Source: Phycisphaerae bacterium
Lineage (GTDB): Bacteria; Planctomycetota; Phycisphaerae; Phycisphaerales; UBA1924
Reading direction: 5' to 3'
Length of the DNA stretch: 64,000 bases
Assembly (NCBI GenBank): GCA_016793805.1
Contig: JAEUIZ010000040.1
Location: forward strand, 186,001 to 250,000
A program made the position numbers and the translations under genes. The notes beneath the pieces are model-generated. The model was not told the DNA's origin and ran no database searches. It worked only from the letters and a program-made list of their open reading frames with translations. Shown here in pieces: positions 1 to 8,819 of the stretch; the stretch's first letter is position 1; every line of letters starts with the position of its first letter.

Positions 1-1099
1 GAAGGGTGATCCGACCCTCGCGGACCCACGTGCTGCCGTCGCGACGGAAGAAGCGGTGGGTGGTGACCGGGTTGCCGTTGACGAATCCGATGCCGCTGGT
101 CATGGCGTTGAAGACATCGATGGCGACGGCCTGCCCCGCGACGCCTTCTGGGCCGCCGACGAGTTTGGCCTCTTGATTCCAGGCGGCGCCATCGAAGGCA
201 AAGACGTACATGCCGGGATCGAAGGCGGGAGCGTTCGCAGGCTCGCATCCCACGGCGGCACGAGTTCCATAGACGGCAACGGAGGAACCGAAGCGAGCGC
301 CGGCGGTGGGATCGGCGGGGGTGAGGGCCTGCACGAACTGCCAAGAGCCCGAGACAGATTTGAACACGAAGGCGGCACCGGCGTCGGGCATGCCGGGCTG
401 GTCATACATCGGGGCCCCGACGACCAGGATCGAGCCGTCGGTCGCGACGGCGGAGCCGAAGGCGGCGCCGGCCTGCACGGCGTGCGTCAACTTCTGCTGC
501 TGGGTCCAGGGGTTTCCGATGCCCGAAGTTCCGAAGCGATAGACCGCACCGGCATCCGCGGCGCCGGGCAGGTCGCACCCCGGGGCACCTGCCCAGATGG
601 TGGCAGAGCGATTGGTCAGGCCGAGCGAGAAGCCGTCTTCCGGGGCGAGGTCGTCGGAGACGAGCCGCTGGCGGAAGGTCCATCCGAAGCCGCTGCGGGA
701 GTAGACGAAGACGGAGCCGGAAGGCCCGGCACCGTTGGGCACGAGGCCCTCGGTGGTGCCGACGACGAGGATGTCGGCGTCGAGTGACATGGTGTTGCCG
801 AAGCGGTCGTGCGGGGTGCTGAGTCCTGGCAGGGGCGTCACCTTTGGGCCCTGCACCCAAGCGCCGTTGATGTCGAGGAACCAGGTGTAGACCGCGCCGG
901 TGTCTTGGCCGAGGGGGTTGTCGCAGAAGGGCGCGGAGGCGACGAGGTTGTCGGTCTGGAACGCGACCCGCCAGCCGAGGGCGTCGTTGGGCTGCTTGTC
1001 GAAGGCGGTGAGCGTCTGGCTGCTGCATTGGGCGCGGGCGGCGCCGGCGGCGAGCAGGACAGCGAGCGGGGCAAGGCAGCGGGCATGGTTCGGGCGCAT
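1..1099 (-). CDS. Secreted FG-GAP repeat (beta-propeller) protein, 3' end cut by window
   Basis: The frame starts at the ATG at 1099 and stays open to the window edge, so only the N-terminal ~366 residues are visible. The start has a good Shine-Dalgarno (AGGAG) upstream. Residues 1-24 form a signal peptide ending ARA before QCSSQ. The rest is a run of ~50-residue repeats of the type 'GAVYTW...W.Q..KL', 'FGSAVA.DG.ILVVGAP', 'DAGAAFVF', which is the FG-GAP_2 pattern of integrin-like beta-propellers. Such planctomycete proteins are exported and often end in a dockerin-like anchor; here that end lies outside the window. The substrate or partner is unknown. It shares a 17-nt leader including the ATG with the next upstream gene, which is also a secreted protein. 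Family assignment is fairly sure; the role is not. Confidence 0.8.
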   Translation of the reverse strand, partial: MRPNHARCLAPLAVLLAAGAARAQCSSQTLTAFDKQPNDALGWRVAFQTDNLVASAPFCDNPLGQDTGAVYTWFLDINGAWVQGPKVTPLPGLSTPHDRFGNTMSLDADILVVGTTEGLVPNGAGPSGSVFVYSRSGFGWTFRQRLVSDDLAPEDGFSLGLTNRSATIWAGAPGCDLPGAADAGAVYRFGTSGIGNPWTQQQKLTHAVQAGAAFGSAVATDGSILVVGAPMYDQPGMPDAGAAFVFKSVSGSWQFVQALTPADPTAGARFGSSVAVYGTRAAVGCEPANAPAFDPGMYVFAFDGAAWNQEAKLVGGPEGVAGQAVAIDVFNAMTSGIGFVNGNPVTTHRFFRRDGSTWVREGRITL

Positions 1100-1181
1100 G
1101 AGAGTCTCCTGGATCGAGCGGGCCAAGGAGCCGGCGCTCGGTGTGCGAGGTCATGCGCCATGGGGCGCCGCGAGGGCCAGG

Positions 1182-1208
1182 AAAAACGAGAAACCCCCGC
1201 CGCGGGGG
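1182..1208 (-). terminator. Rho-independent terminator after the beta-helix dockerin gene
   Basis: On the minus strand, just past the stop of the gene ending at 1249, five C's pair with five G's around a short GC loop (1194-1208). The stem is followed by GTTTCTCGTTTTTCC. A GC stem followed by a T-rich tract fits an intrinsic terminator. It separates that gene from the FG-GAP gene at 1099. Confidence 0.6.
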
Positions 1209-1248
1209 CGAGGGTCTTGAGGGGGGGAGTGGCCGACTGGCGAGGCGC

Positions 1249-3366
1249 TTACGGGCAGCCAGCGGCGAACTTGTTGAGGAAGCAGGTGAAGTCGTTGACG
1301 TTGAGGATGGGCGGCGTGGTGGAGGCGTCGCAGTTGGCGTACGGATCGCCGGCGGAGAACTTGTTCTGGAAGCAGACGAAGTCGTTGACGTTGAGCACCG
1401 GGGCGACGGCGGAGTTGTCGCAGTTGGCGTAGCACCACTGGGTGATCTGGAACTCGTAGGCTCCGCGGTCGATGTGGGGCGCGGCACCGGGGCCGGTGTT
1501 GGCGACGCTGGGGACATCGACGCGGCGCGACTTGCCGTCGAGATCGAAGGGGATGGGCTCGTTCCAGATGCCGTTGCCGTTGAGGTCGCCGACATCGTTG
1601 GGGATCACGGAGGCGTCGGCGGCATCGATGCAGGGGGAGGCCTGTCGGAGGCGGCAATCGTCGTCGAAGTCGCCGACGATGTTGTTCGCTCCGTCGGCGT
1701 CGACGAAGAGGGGATCGGGGTCCTGGCCCTGCACGGTGCTGAAGGACTTGGTGAGGAACGACCCGTGGTTGGTCACGGTGGTGATCTGCTGCTGGACGGT
1801 GGTTCCGAGTTGGGCGGTGTTGCCCCAGACGATGGAGTTGCGGAGTTCGGCGTCGGTGCCGGTGGAGACGTAGATGCCGCCGACGTCGTTGGTGGCGGTG
1901 TTCCTGGAGACGGTGCAGTTCCAGAGTTTGAGCCACTGGGCATCGCCCGCGGCGTAGATCGCGCCGCCGGTGGTGTTGGCGTGGTTGCCCGAGAAGAAGC
2001 AGTTGGCGAACTCGCCGTTGGTGAAGGGGAGGAAGACGGCGCCGCCGGCCATGGCGGTGTTGCCGAGGAATCGGCAGTTCTGGAGGGTGAGGGTGGTGCT
2101 GATGGGGGTGGTGTTGGAGATCGCGCCGCCCGCGCCGTTGGTGGCCTCGTTGTTGTAGAAGGTGCAGTTGATGAACCGCATGCTGGAACTGCGGAGGTAG
2201 GCGCCGGCGCCGTCGTTGGAGGAGAGGTTGTGGATGAAGTTGCAGTTGCGGATCATCGGCCCGATGGCGTAGTAGGCGGTCAGGCCTGCGCCGTGGCCGG
2301 AGTAGAGCCCGCCGCCGTTGTTGTTCCCGCGGGCGACGTAGAACCCGTCGACGAGGGTGTTGGAGTCGACGTTGTTGAGAGTGAGGACGACGTAGGAGTT
2401 GTCGGACTGGGCGGAGCCGCCGATGGCGCCGGAGAGGTAGGTGCCGAAGATGAGCGGGGAGGTGCTTCGCTGGGCGAGGGAGGTCTCGGTGGCGTTGAAG
2501 CCGCCGAGGAGGGAGAGCCCGCTGGGGACATCGAAGGTCGCGGAGCGGTCGGTGCCGGAGGTGGGGTAGTAGAAGCCCTGGGCGACCCAGACCTCGGCCT
2601 GTGGCCCTCCGACGCGACGGGCGACATCGAGCCCGTTCTGAAGGTCGTTGAAGGCGTTGTCCCACGACGTGCCGTCGTTGGAGCCGGCGGCGTTGTCGTT
2701 GACGTGGATCCGGAGTTTGGACCCATTGGGGATCTTGACGATCTGCAGCCCGCTGACCACACCCTCGCCCTGGAAACTGTCGGCGATGTTGATGGTGACG
2801 GGCCCGCCGAGAGCGACATACTTGCTGAAGACGCCGTGGGTGATGCCGGGCTGGAAGGCGTTGACGGGGATGGTCCCGCCGACGTATTGGGTGGCCTGGC
2901 CATACTGGGCGGGCTGGGGGATGTTCATGGTGCCGGCGCTGGAGAACTGGGGATGGGCGCCGTAGACGTAGATGATGTAGTGGCCGTCCTGAAGGTTGTT
3001 GATGGTGAAGGTCATGGTCCCGACGCTGATGACCTGGTAGTCGTCGAGGAGTTTCTCGAAGTTGCCGCTGGTGCTGACGCTGTTGGCCTGCGCGAAGGTG
3101 CCGTTGGTGGCGCGGGTGATGGTGACGGGGGTGGCGTTGCCGGCGAGGTCCACGAGCGGGACGTTGGTGGGCGAGGTGCTCTTGATGCTGTTCCAGACTC
3201 CGGGCTGTCCCGCGGCAGCGCCGAAGGAAGAGGACGGGACGCCGGCGGAGGCGCCGGACGTGCCGTCGATGTCGATGTTGAAGGACTGGCCGCAGGCCTG
3301 CCCCGCGACGAGGGCGAGGGTGGCGGCCATGCCGAGACGGACGAACAGCGTGCTCCTGCGATGCAT
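1249..3366 (-). CDS. Secreted right-handed beta-helix protein with GC-type dockerin repeats
   Basis: This 705-residue protein opens with a signal peptide (residues 1-27, ending ...GQACGQ). A beta-rich domain runs to about residue 205. From about 210 (IHVNDNAAGSNDGTSWDNAF) to about 620 comes a parallel beta-helix region with Asn/Gly-rich rungs and the 'NSIVWGNTA' signature of choice-of-anchor Q proteins. The C-terminal 65 residues hold two repeats of the pattern YANCD.S...P.LNVNDF.CF.NKF, the so-called GC-type dockerin typical of Phycisphaerae. It is probably displayed on the cell surface or in an extracellular complex. The ATG at 3366 is preceded by CAGGAG at ideal spacing. It is divergent from the sigma-factor gene across a 180-nt spacer. 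A carbohydrate-active role is possible but no catalytic motif was seen. Confidence 0.85.
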   Translation of the reverse strand: MHRRSTLFVRLGMAATLALVAGQACGQSFNIDIDGTSGASAGVPSSSFGAAAGQPGVWNSIKSTSPTNVPLVDLAGNATPVTITRATNGTFAQANSVSTSGNFEKLLDDYQVISVGTMTFTINNLQDGHYIIYVYGAHPQFSSAGTMNIPQPAQYGQATQYVGGTIPVNAFQPGITHGVFSKYVALGGPVTINIADSFQGEGVVSGLQIVKIPNGSKLRIHVNDNAAGSNDGTSWDNAFNDLQNGLDVARRVGGPQAEVWVAQGFYYPTSGTDRSATFDVPSGLSLLGGFNATETSLAQRSTSPLIFGTYLSGAIGGSAQSDNSYVVLTLNNVDSNTLVDGFYVARGNNNGGGLYSGHGAGLTAYYAIGPMIRNCNFIHNLSSNDGAGAYLRSSSMRFINCTFYNNEATNGAGGAISNTTPISTTLTLQNCRFLGNTAMAGGAVFLPFTNGEFANCFFSGNHANTTGGAIYAAGDAQWLKLWNCTVSRNTATNDVGGIYVSTGTDAELRNSIVWGNTAQLGTTVQQQITTVTNHGSFLTKSFSTVQGQDPDPLFVDADGANNIVGDFDDDCRLRQASPCIDAADASVIPNDVGDLNGNGIWNEPIPFDLDGKSRRVDVPSVANTGPGAAPHIDRGAYEFQITQWCYANCDNSAVAPVLNVNDFVCFQNKFSAGDPYANCDASTTPPILNVNDFTCFLNKFAAGCP

Positions 3367-3387
3367 GAGAGTCTCCTGGAACGCGAC

Positions 3388-3404
3388 GCCGCCTTGCGGG
3401 CGGC
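3388..3404 (-). promoter_or_regulatory. Leader hairpin just upstream of the Shine-Dalgarno
   Basis: A perfect 6-bp GC stem (GCCGCC / GGCGGC) with a 5-nt loop lies in the leader of the beta-helix protein gene. Its base is about 10 nt upstream of the CAGGAG Shine-Dalgarno. Similar hairpins sit before several other exported-protein genes in this window. Function is not established, and stems this short also arise by chance in GC-rich DNA. Confidence 0.35.
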
Positions 3405-3439
3405 CGGATGGGTGTGTTGGGCCCGCGTGCTCGGCCCCT

Positions 3440-3456
3440 GGTCGGTGCCACCGACC
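3440..3456. promoter_or_regulatory. Inverted repeat in the divergent promoter region
   Basis: GGTCGGT and ACCGACC form a perfect 7-bp inverted repeat around the 3-nt spacer GCC. It lies between the divergent beta-helix gene (start 3366) and the ECF sigma gene (start 3548). Position and symmetry suit an operator or a transcript hairpin, but no partner protein can be named. Confidence 0.35.
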
Positions 3457-3547
3457 GTTCGAGGATTCATGCGACAGAACCGGCTGTGGTGGCTAGCGGG
3501 TTGCCCGGCGGCGCATGGAAGGGAGAATCCACCTTCAGGAGATCCCC

Positions 3548-4126
3548 ATGGCAGGTCCAGAGCCGCAGCCCGTGACGCAACTCCTCGAGGCGGTGAGCGG
3601 TGGGAACGCGAGAGCGTCGGCGGAACTGCTCCCCGTGGTTTACGAGGAACTGCGTCGGCTGGCCAAGGCGCGGATCTCGCGCGAGCCGGTGGGGCAGACG
3701 TTGCAGCCCACGGCGCTCGTGCACGAGGCGTACCTGAGGCTGGTGGGCGACGCGGATGTCCGGTGGCAGAATCGCGGGCACTTCTTCGGGGCGGCGGCGC
3801 AGGCGATGCGGCGGATCCTGGTCGAGCGGGCGCGGCATCGGGGCCGCCTGAAGCGAGGGGGCGGGATGGGGCGCGTCGAACTCACCGATGCCATGGCCGT
3901 CGAGCCCCCGGCGACCGATCTTCTCGCGCTCGACGAGGCGCTGACGCGGCTGGAGGCCTATGACAAGCGCAAGAGCGAGGTGGTCATGCTGCGGTACTTC
4001 GCGGGCCTGACGATCGACGAGACGGCGGCGGCGCTGGGCCTCTCGCCGGCGACGGTCAAGAGCGAGTGGACGTTCGCGCGGACGTGGCTGCACCGCGAAC
4101 TGAGCAGGACGGAGCCGGGCGAGTGA
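3548..4126 (+). CDS. ECF-family RNA polymerase sigma factor (planctomycete TIGR02999 type)
   Basis: This is a 192-residue sigma-70-like regulator. Region 2 is visible as ELRRLAKARI...LQPTALVHEAYLRL and GHFFGAAAQAMRRILVERAR, a signature of the TIGR02999 group. Region 4 is the helix-turn-helix around LRYFAGLTIDETAAALGLSPATVKSEW. An in-frame start 33 nt upstream is possible, but the ATG at 3548 follows CAGGAG at good spacing and matches the usual family start. Its stop overlaps the GTG of the next gene, a Ser/Thr kinase, by 4 nt. The two are probably translationally coupled, and the kinase probably controls this factor or shares its signal. No anti-sigma factor is present nearby. Target promoters are unknown. 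Confidence 0.9.
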   Translation: MAGPEPQPVTQLLEAVSGGNARASAELLPVVYEELRRLAKARISREPVGQTLQPTALVHEAYLRLVGDADVRWQNRGHFFGAAAQAMRRILVERARHRGRLKRGGGMGRVELTDAMAVEPPATDLLALDEALTRLEAYDKRKSEVVMLRYFAGLTIDETAAALGLSPATVKSEWTFARTWLHRELSRTEPGE

Positions 4127-7100
4127 GCGACGAACTCCTCAGGCGTGCCGAGGCGATCTTCCTCGAACTCACCGAGGCGGCGCCGACGGAGCGGGCGTCG
4201 CTGCTGGCGGCACGCTGCGGGGGCGATGCGGCGCTCACGGCGGAGGTGCAGAGCCTGCTCTCGCACCTCACCGAGTCCGACGGCTTTCTCAACGACGTGG
4301 AGAAGGTCGCGGCGAATCTCGGCCTGGTCGGGCACGGGTCGCTCGACGACTCGGCGCTCAAGCCCGGGCAGCGGTTCGCGGAGTACACGATCGAGCGTCC
4401 GATCGGCGTCGGGGGGATGGGCGCGGTGTACGTGGCGAGGCAGGAGAGGCCGAACCGCACGGTCGCGCTGAAGGTCATCCGATCCGGCCTCGCGACGCAG
4501 GCGCTGGCGCGGCGATTCGAGCACGAGGCCGAGATGCTCGGGCGGCTTCAGCATCCCGGGATCGCGCAGATCTATGCGGCGGGCGTGGCCCATTCGGAGC
4601 ACGGACCGCGCCCGTACATCGCGATGGAACTCGTCGAGGGACAGTCGCTCACGGAGTACGCCGAGGCGAGGCTGCTGAGCGTGCCCGAGCGGCTGGTGCT
4701 GATCGCGCGGGTGTGCGACGCGGTGCACCACGCGCACCAGCGCGGGATCATCCACCGCGACCTGAAGCCCGCGAACATCCTGGTGACGGACTCGGGGCAG
4801 CCCAAGGTGCTGGACTTCGGCGTGGCTCGGGCGGCGGACGCGGACCTGCAGGTGACGACGCTGCAGACGAGCGTGGGGCAACTGGTGGGGACGCTGCCGT
4901 ACATGAGCCCGGAGCAGGTGGTGGGCGACCCGCGCGAGATCGACACGCGCTCGGACGTGTACGCCCTGGGCGTGCTGATGTACCAGTTGCTCACGGGCAA
5001 GTTGCCTCACGACCTGGCGAGCCGGTCGATCCCGGAGGCCGCGCGGGTGATCCGCGACGAGGCGCCGGCGTCGCTGTCGTCGATCAGCCGGACGTTCCGG
5101 GGCGCGATCGACTCGATCGTCTCGATGGCGATCGACAAGGACAAGCAGCGTCGGTACCAGTCGGCGGCGGAACTCGGGGACGACATCCGGCGGTTCCTCG
5201 CGGGCGAGCCCGTGGCGGCCCGCGGGAACTCGGCGTTCTACACGCTCCGTGTCCACCTCCGCAGGCACGTCGGCCTGGTGGCAGCGGCGGCGCTCTTCCT
5301 CGCGGGGCTGCTCGGCTTCGCGGGGTACGCGTCGTTCTCGGCGCGCAACTACAAGTCGCTGGCGGGGCGAGAGAAGTTCGCCCGCGAGGAGGCGATGCGG
5401 GCGCGCACGAAGGCGGACGCGTTCGCCGACGCGCTCCGGGCGCGGCTGATCGAGGCGAACGTGGCGCGGGGTCGGCTCGAAGGCGCGGAGGGGAACCTCG
5501 CGATCGCCGAGGAGTTCCTCTGGCGGCAATGGCTGGAGAGCCCGACATCCGAGAGCGCCCGCTGGGCGCTGCGGGAGTTGTACCAGCGCCATTCGAGCCT
5601 CTGGGCGGCGAGGCCGACGAGTGGCGCGCGGGCAGTTGCAACGTCCGACAGCCCCGAGGGGTCGAGCGTGGCGGTGTCGAGCAACGACGGAACGGTGCAT
5701 GTCCTGGATGGCCAGACCGGGCGGATCGTGCGGCGGATCTCGGTCCAACCCGGGGCCGCGCTGTCGGCGGCGTTCTCTCCCGATGGGTGCCTGCTCGTGC
5801 TGGGAATGACGGACGGGAGCATTCGCTGGTTCGGCGTCGGGGACGATCGGCCGTCGGCCGTGGTCCCGCGGGCGCACGCCACGGCATGCACGGCCGTGGT
5901 CTACAGCCCCGACGGGCGGTATGTCGCGTCGGGCGGCACGGACGGGATGATCCGGCTGTGGCGAAGGGGCGATCCGCAACCGTTCCGAGAGTGGCGGAGC
6001 CATCGCGTGCCGATCGCGTCGCTGTCGTTCAGCGCGAACGGGTCGAGGCTGGTCTCCGTGCCGAGGCGAGAGGTGGCGGAGACGATGTCGCGCGTCTGGG
6101 AGGCGCCAAGCGGGGTCCTGGCGTCGGAGGTGCGGCATGGCGACCCGGGGCTCTTCTGCGCGGCCCTCTCGCCGGATGGAGAGTTCCTGGCGACGGGAAG
6201 CGTGGACCGACGCATCGCGATCACGGATCTGCGCACGGGCCAGGCGCGCACGCTGCGCACGGAGCGGAACGAGCCGGCGACCAGCCTGCAGTTCGCGTCG
6301 GACCGCACACGCGTGGTGGGCGGGTGCGGATTTCGCATCTACGTCTGGAGTATGGAGACATCCGAGCCGATCGCGTCTTTCGGATCGCACACCGCGGCGG
6401 TGAGCCTGGTGTCCCTGCAGGGTGACGGGACGCTCATCGCGGCGGACACCGACGGCCTGGTGCGGCGATGGACGCTGGACACGCACGCCGGGGCCACGTT
6501 GCACGAGGGATTCAACTCGTGGCTGTTCGGCGTGAGTTTCTGCGATGTTGAGCCGATCCTGGCGTTCGGGGGGGGCTCGGGGTACGTGTCGTTCGCGGAG
6601 ACGGGATCGACGCGACGCCGCGACGTGTTCGTCGGTCAGGCGGTGCGGACGCGCGGGATAGCCTTTCTCCCGGGCTCCACGCGGGTGGCGACCGGGGACA
6701 GCCTGGGCCGGGTGCAGGTGCTCGACGCCAAGACGGGGGAGGTCGCGCGATCGACCAAGGTTGGAAGCGGCGGCGAGGTCATGTCGGTCGCCAGCGACGC
6801 CCGTGGCACGCGGCTTGCCGCGGCGTTTTCGCGTGAGAACGTGGTCCGGATCCTCGACGCGGAAACGCACGACGTGCTCGCGACGTCCGCGGCGTTTCCG
6901 CGCCGGCCCGAGGGTGTCGCCTTCGACCCGACGGGTTCCTTCGTCGCGGTCTCGGGACAGGACAACGGCGTGCTGCTCCTCGAGGCCCGAACGCTCGCCC
7001 CGATCGCGTCGCTGCTGGGAACGGGGCAGGCGTGGTCGGTCGCGTTCAGCCCGGACGGGAGCCGAGTGGCGGCGGGGACTTGGGACGCGACGATCGACGT

Positions 7101-7518
7101 GTGGGACACGACCACGCACGAGCGGGTGGCGACGCTGGTGGGCCACGGGGCGCTCGTTCCGGGGCTCTGCTTCAGCCCGAACGGGCGGCTGCTGATCTCG
7201 GCGGGATCCGACGCGAGAGTGAAGGTGTGGGACGCGCGAACGCTGACGAACCTGTTGACGATGGACACGCAGAGCGGAGAGTGCCCCGGCGCGGCGATCG
7301 ACCCCGAGAGCCGATGGGCGGCGATCTCGTGCCAGGGCTCTCGCGCCATCGTGCTGGATCTCTGGGCGCTCGATCGCCCCGTGGCGGGGCACATGGACTT
7401 TCAACTGCAACGGCTTGGCGACGACGCCCCCGCAGAGAACGCCGAGTCGCTGCGCGCGTGGGCCCGGGCCGTGCGTGCCGGTCAGGGCACCGTGATCCCT
7501 CGGAAGGTCGGCGAGTAG
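4123..7518 (+). CDS. Membrane Ser/Thr protein kinase with C-terminal WD40 propeller
   Basis: The protein has 1131 residues from a GTG start that overlaps the sigma-factor stop (GTGA). Residues ~95-350 are a PknB/Hanks kinase. Visible are the glycine loop GVGGMGAVY, the VALKVI lysine, HRDLKPANI (about 210), DFG (about 231) and GTLPYMSPEQ. All key catalytic residues are present. A single membrane helix follows at about 381-405 (VGLVAAAALFLAGLLGFAGY), then a short coiled-coil-like linker. At least ten WD40-type blades (residues ~500-1110, 'LSPDGEFLATGS.D', 'VKVWDARTL') fill the rest. The layout suggests a cytoplasmic kinase and a WD40 sensor or scaffold joined by one membrane pass. Such sigma/kinase pairs are common in planctomycetes. 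The last 37 nt overlap the convergent DUF1501 gene. Confidence 0.92.
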   Translation: MSDELLRRAEAIFLELTEAAPTERASLLAARCGGDAALTAEVQSLLSHLTESDGFLNDVEKVAANLGLVGHGSLDDSALKPGQRFAEYTIERPIGVGGMGAVYVARQERPNRTVALKVIRSGLATQALARRFEHEAEMLGRLQHPGIAQIYAAGVAHSEHGPRPYIAMELVEGQSLTEYAEARLLSVPERLVLIARVCDAVHHAHQRGIIHRDLKPANILVTDSGQPKVLDFGVARAADADLQVTTLQTSVGQLVGTLPYMSPEQVVGDPREIDTRSDVYALGVLMYQLLTGKLPHDLASRSIPEAARVIRDEAPASLSSISRTFRGAIDSIVSMAIDKDKQRRYQSAAELGDDIRRFLAGEPVAARGNSAFYTLRVHLRRHVGLVAAAALFLAGLLGFAGYASFSARNYKSLAGREKFAREEAMRARTKADAFADALRARLIEANVARGRLEGAEGNLAIAEEFLWRQWLESPTSESARWALRELYQRHSSLWAARPTSGARAVATSDSPEGSSVAVSSNDGTVHVLDGQTGRIVRRISVQPGAALSAAFSPDGCLLVLGMTDGSIRWFGVGDDRPSAVVPRAHATACTAVVYSPDGRYVASGGTDGMIRLWRRGDPQPFREWRSHRVPIASLSFSANGSRLVSVPRREVAETMSRVWEAPSGVLASEVRHGDPGLFCAALSPDGEFLATGSVDRRIAITDLRTGQARTLRTERNEPATSLQFASDRTRVVGGCGFRIYVWSMETSEPIASFGSHTAAVSLVSLQGDGTLIAADTDGLVRRWTLDTHAGATLHEGFNSWLFGVSFCDVEPILAFGGGSGYVSFAETGSTRRRDVFVGQAVRTRGIAFLPGSTRVATGDSLGRVQVLDAKTGEVARSTKVGSGGEVMSVASDARGTRLAAAFSRENVVRILDAETHDVLATSAAFPRRPEGVAFDPTGSFVAVSGQDNGVLLLEARTLAPIASLLGTGQAWSVAFSPDGSRVAAGTWDATIDVWDTTTHERVATLVGHGALVPGLCFSPNGRLLISAGSDARVKVWDARTLTNLLTMDTQSGECPGAAIDPESRWAAISCQGSRAIVLDLWALDRPVAGHMDFQLQRLGDDAPAENAESLRAWARAVRAGQGTVIPRKVGE

Positions 7519-8810
7519 CCCGGGAAGACGCTGGCAAGGTCCGAGTTGCCCAGGAGGTTCTGCACGACCTCGCCCAGGACGTCACGGAAGTCGAGCGTGA
7601 CCTTGAGGTCCATGTTCTGGAAGAGTTGCCCCGGCCCCAGTCCCGGCCAGCCTGGCAGTCCGTTGGTCCCCAGCGAGAGCACCTGACCGCCGTTGATACG
7701 GTGCCCGAGGAGCATCATCACGTTGCCGTACCCGTGGTCGAGGCCCTGGCTGCCGTTCTCGGCGGCGCGGCGGCCGAACTCGGACTGCACGCAGACGACG
7801 ACGTTCTGCGTGCTGTTGGAGACGATGTCGCGGTGGAAGGCAAGGAGGCCGGCGGCGAGGTCGGCCATGAGGTTGTACATGGTGCCGCCGGGGTTGACAC
7901 CCTGGGCGCTGTGGGTGTCCCACCCGCCGCGATCGATGGCGATGGCCTCGACGCCGACGTTGGCACGAATGAGCGCGGCCGCGGACTTCAGCGAGTACCC
8001 GAATGATGAGTTGGGATAGATAGCGCCACCGTGGGGCGAATAGGTCGGGAACCCGATCATGTTGAGCATGTCGATCGTCGCCTGGGTGGTGGCGGCGGAG
8101 GTCATGAGCGGGTCGGTGGTGGCGGCGTACATCGTGCCGATGGACGCGAGGCGAGCGGGCCTGGTGCCGGAGGGCCCGGTGAGCCCGAAGTTGGGCGAGT
8201 TGGACTGTGCGAGCCCCGGCACCGGCAGGGCCTTGGGCGCGCCCTGGAGCGAGACCTGGAGGCCGTTGGCGACGGCGATGGCGCGAACGGGCGCGGCGGG
8301 CAGAGTGGCGGGCACGAGCCCGAGGTGGCGTCCGAGCCAGCCGGTATAGAGCGCGGGGTCGTTGAACTTGCCGAGTTCAACGAATCGCTCGGCATCGAAG
8401 TGCGAGCGCGAGGGATTGGCGACGTTGAAGCCTGTGGCATGGACGATGGCGAGTTTGCCGGCCTGGTAGGGCTCGAGGAGGGACGACAGGGCGGGAGGAA
8501 GCCCGAAGAACCCGTTGAGGTCGGTGGCGCCGTTGGTGCTGCCGCCCGGTGGTTGGATCAGGGTGGCGCTGCGGAGTGTGGCGTAGGCGGGGTCGGCATA
8601 GGGGACGCACATGGTCAGGCCGTCGCACCCGCCGCGGAGGAAGATGTAGATGAGAATGTCGCGGTTGGACTTGAAGGAGTTGGCAAAGACGACGCGCGGG
8701 AGCCACGCGGGGACGCCCGCCGCGACGAGGGCGGCGCTGCCGATGCGGAGGAACCCCCGGCGGGAGAGTTCCCGATACTCGGTGCAGCCGCGGCATTCGT
8801 ACTCGCTCAT
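7482..8810 (-). CDS. DUF1501 family exported protein (Tat signal)
   Basis: This 442-residue protein is translated 9 nt after the DUF1800 gene, so the two form an operon. A twin-arginine motif SRRGFLR (residues 16-22) precedes a hydrophobic stretch ending near residue 45, which indicates Tat export. A CxxC occurs at residues 6-9, before the Tat motif. The body matches DUF1501 (sulfatase-like fold): LRGGCDGLTMCVPYADP near the start, FVELGKFND and GWLGRHL in the middle, and DRGGWDTHSAQG and SEFGRRAAENGSQGLDHGYGNVMMLLG near the end. DUF1800-DUF1501 pairs are widespread in planctomycetes and their substrate is unknown. The 3' end overlaps the convergent kinase gene by 37 nt. Confidence 0.92.
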   Translation of the reverse strand: MSEYECRGCTEYRELSRRGFLRIGSAALVAAGVPAWLPRVVFANSFKSNRDILIYIFLRGGCDGLTMCVPYADPAYATLRSATLIQPPGGSTNGATDLNGFFGLPPALSSLLEPYQAGKLAIVHATGFNVANPSRSHFDAERFVELGKFNDPALYTGWLGRHLGLVPATLPAAPVRAIAVANGLQVSLQGAPKALPVPGLAQSNSPNFGLTGPSGTRPARLASIGTMYAATTDPLMTSAATTQATIDMLNMIGFPTYSPHGGAIYPNSSFGYSLKSAAALIRANVGVEAIAIDRGGWDTHSAQGVNPGGTMYNLMADLAAGLLAFHRDIVSNSTQNVVVCVQSEFGRRAAENGSQGLDHGYGNVMMLLGHRINGGQVLSLGTNGLPGWPGLGPGQLFQNMDLKVTLDFRDVLGEVVQNLLGNSDLASVFPGYSPTFRGITVP

Positions 8811-8819
8811 GGGATGCTC

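Noticed and set aside
11-26. A 16-nt string shared with about 53498-53514.
   Set aside because: In a 64-kb GC-rich window several 16-nt matches are expected by chance, and there is no shared context.
1141-3963. A 940-codon plus-strand frame overlapping the beta-helix gene and the sigma factor.
   Set aside because: Composition is that of a shadow frame. The minus-strand protein has a signal peptide and dockerin repeats, and the sigma factor lies in another frame.
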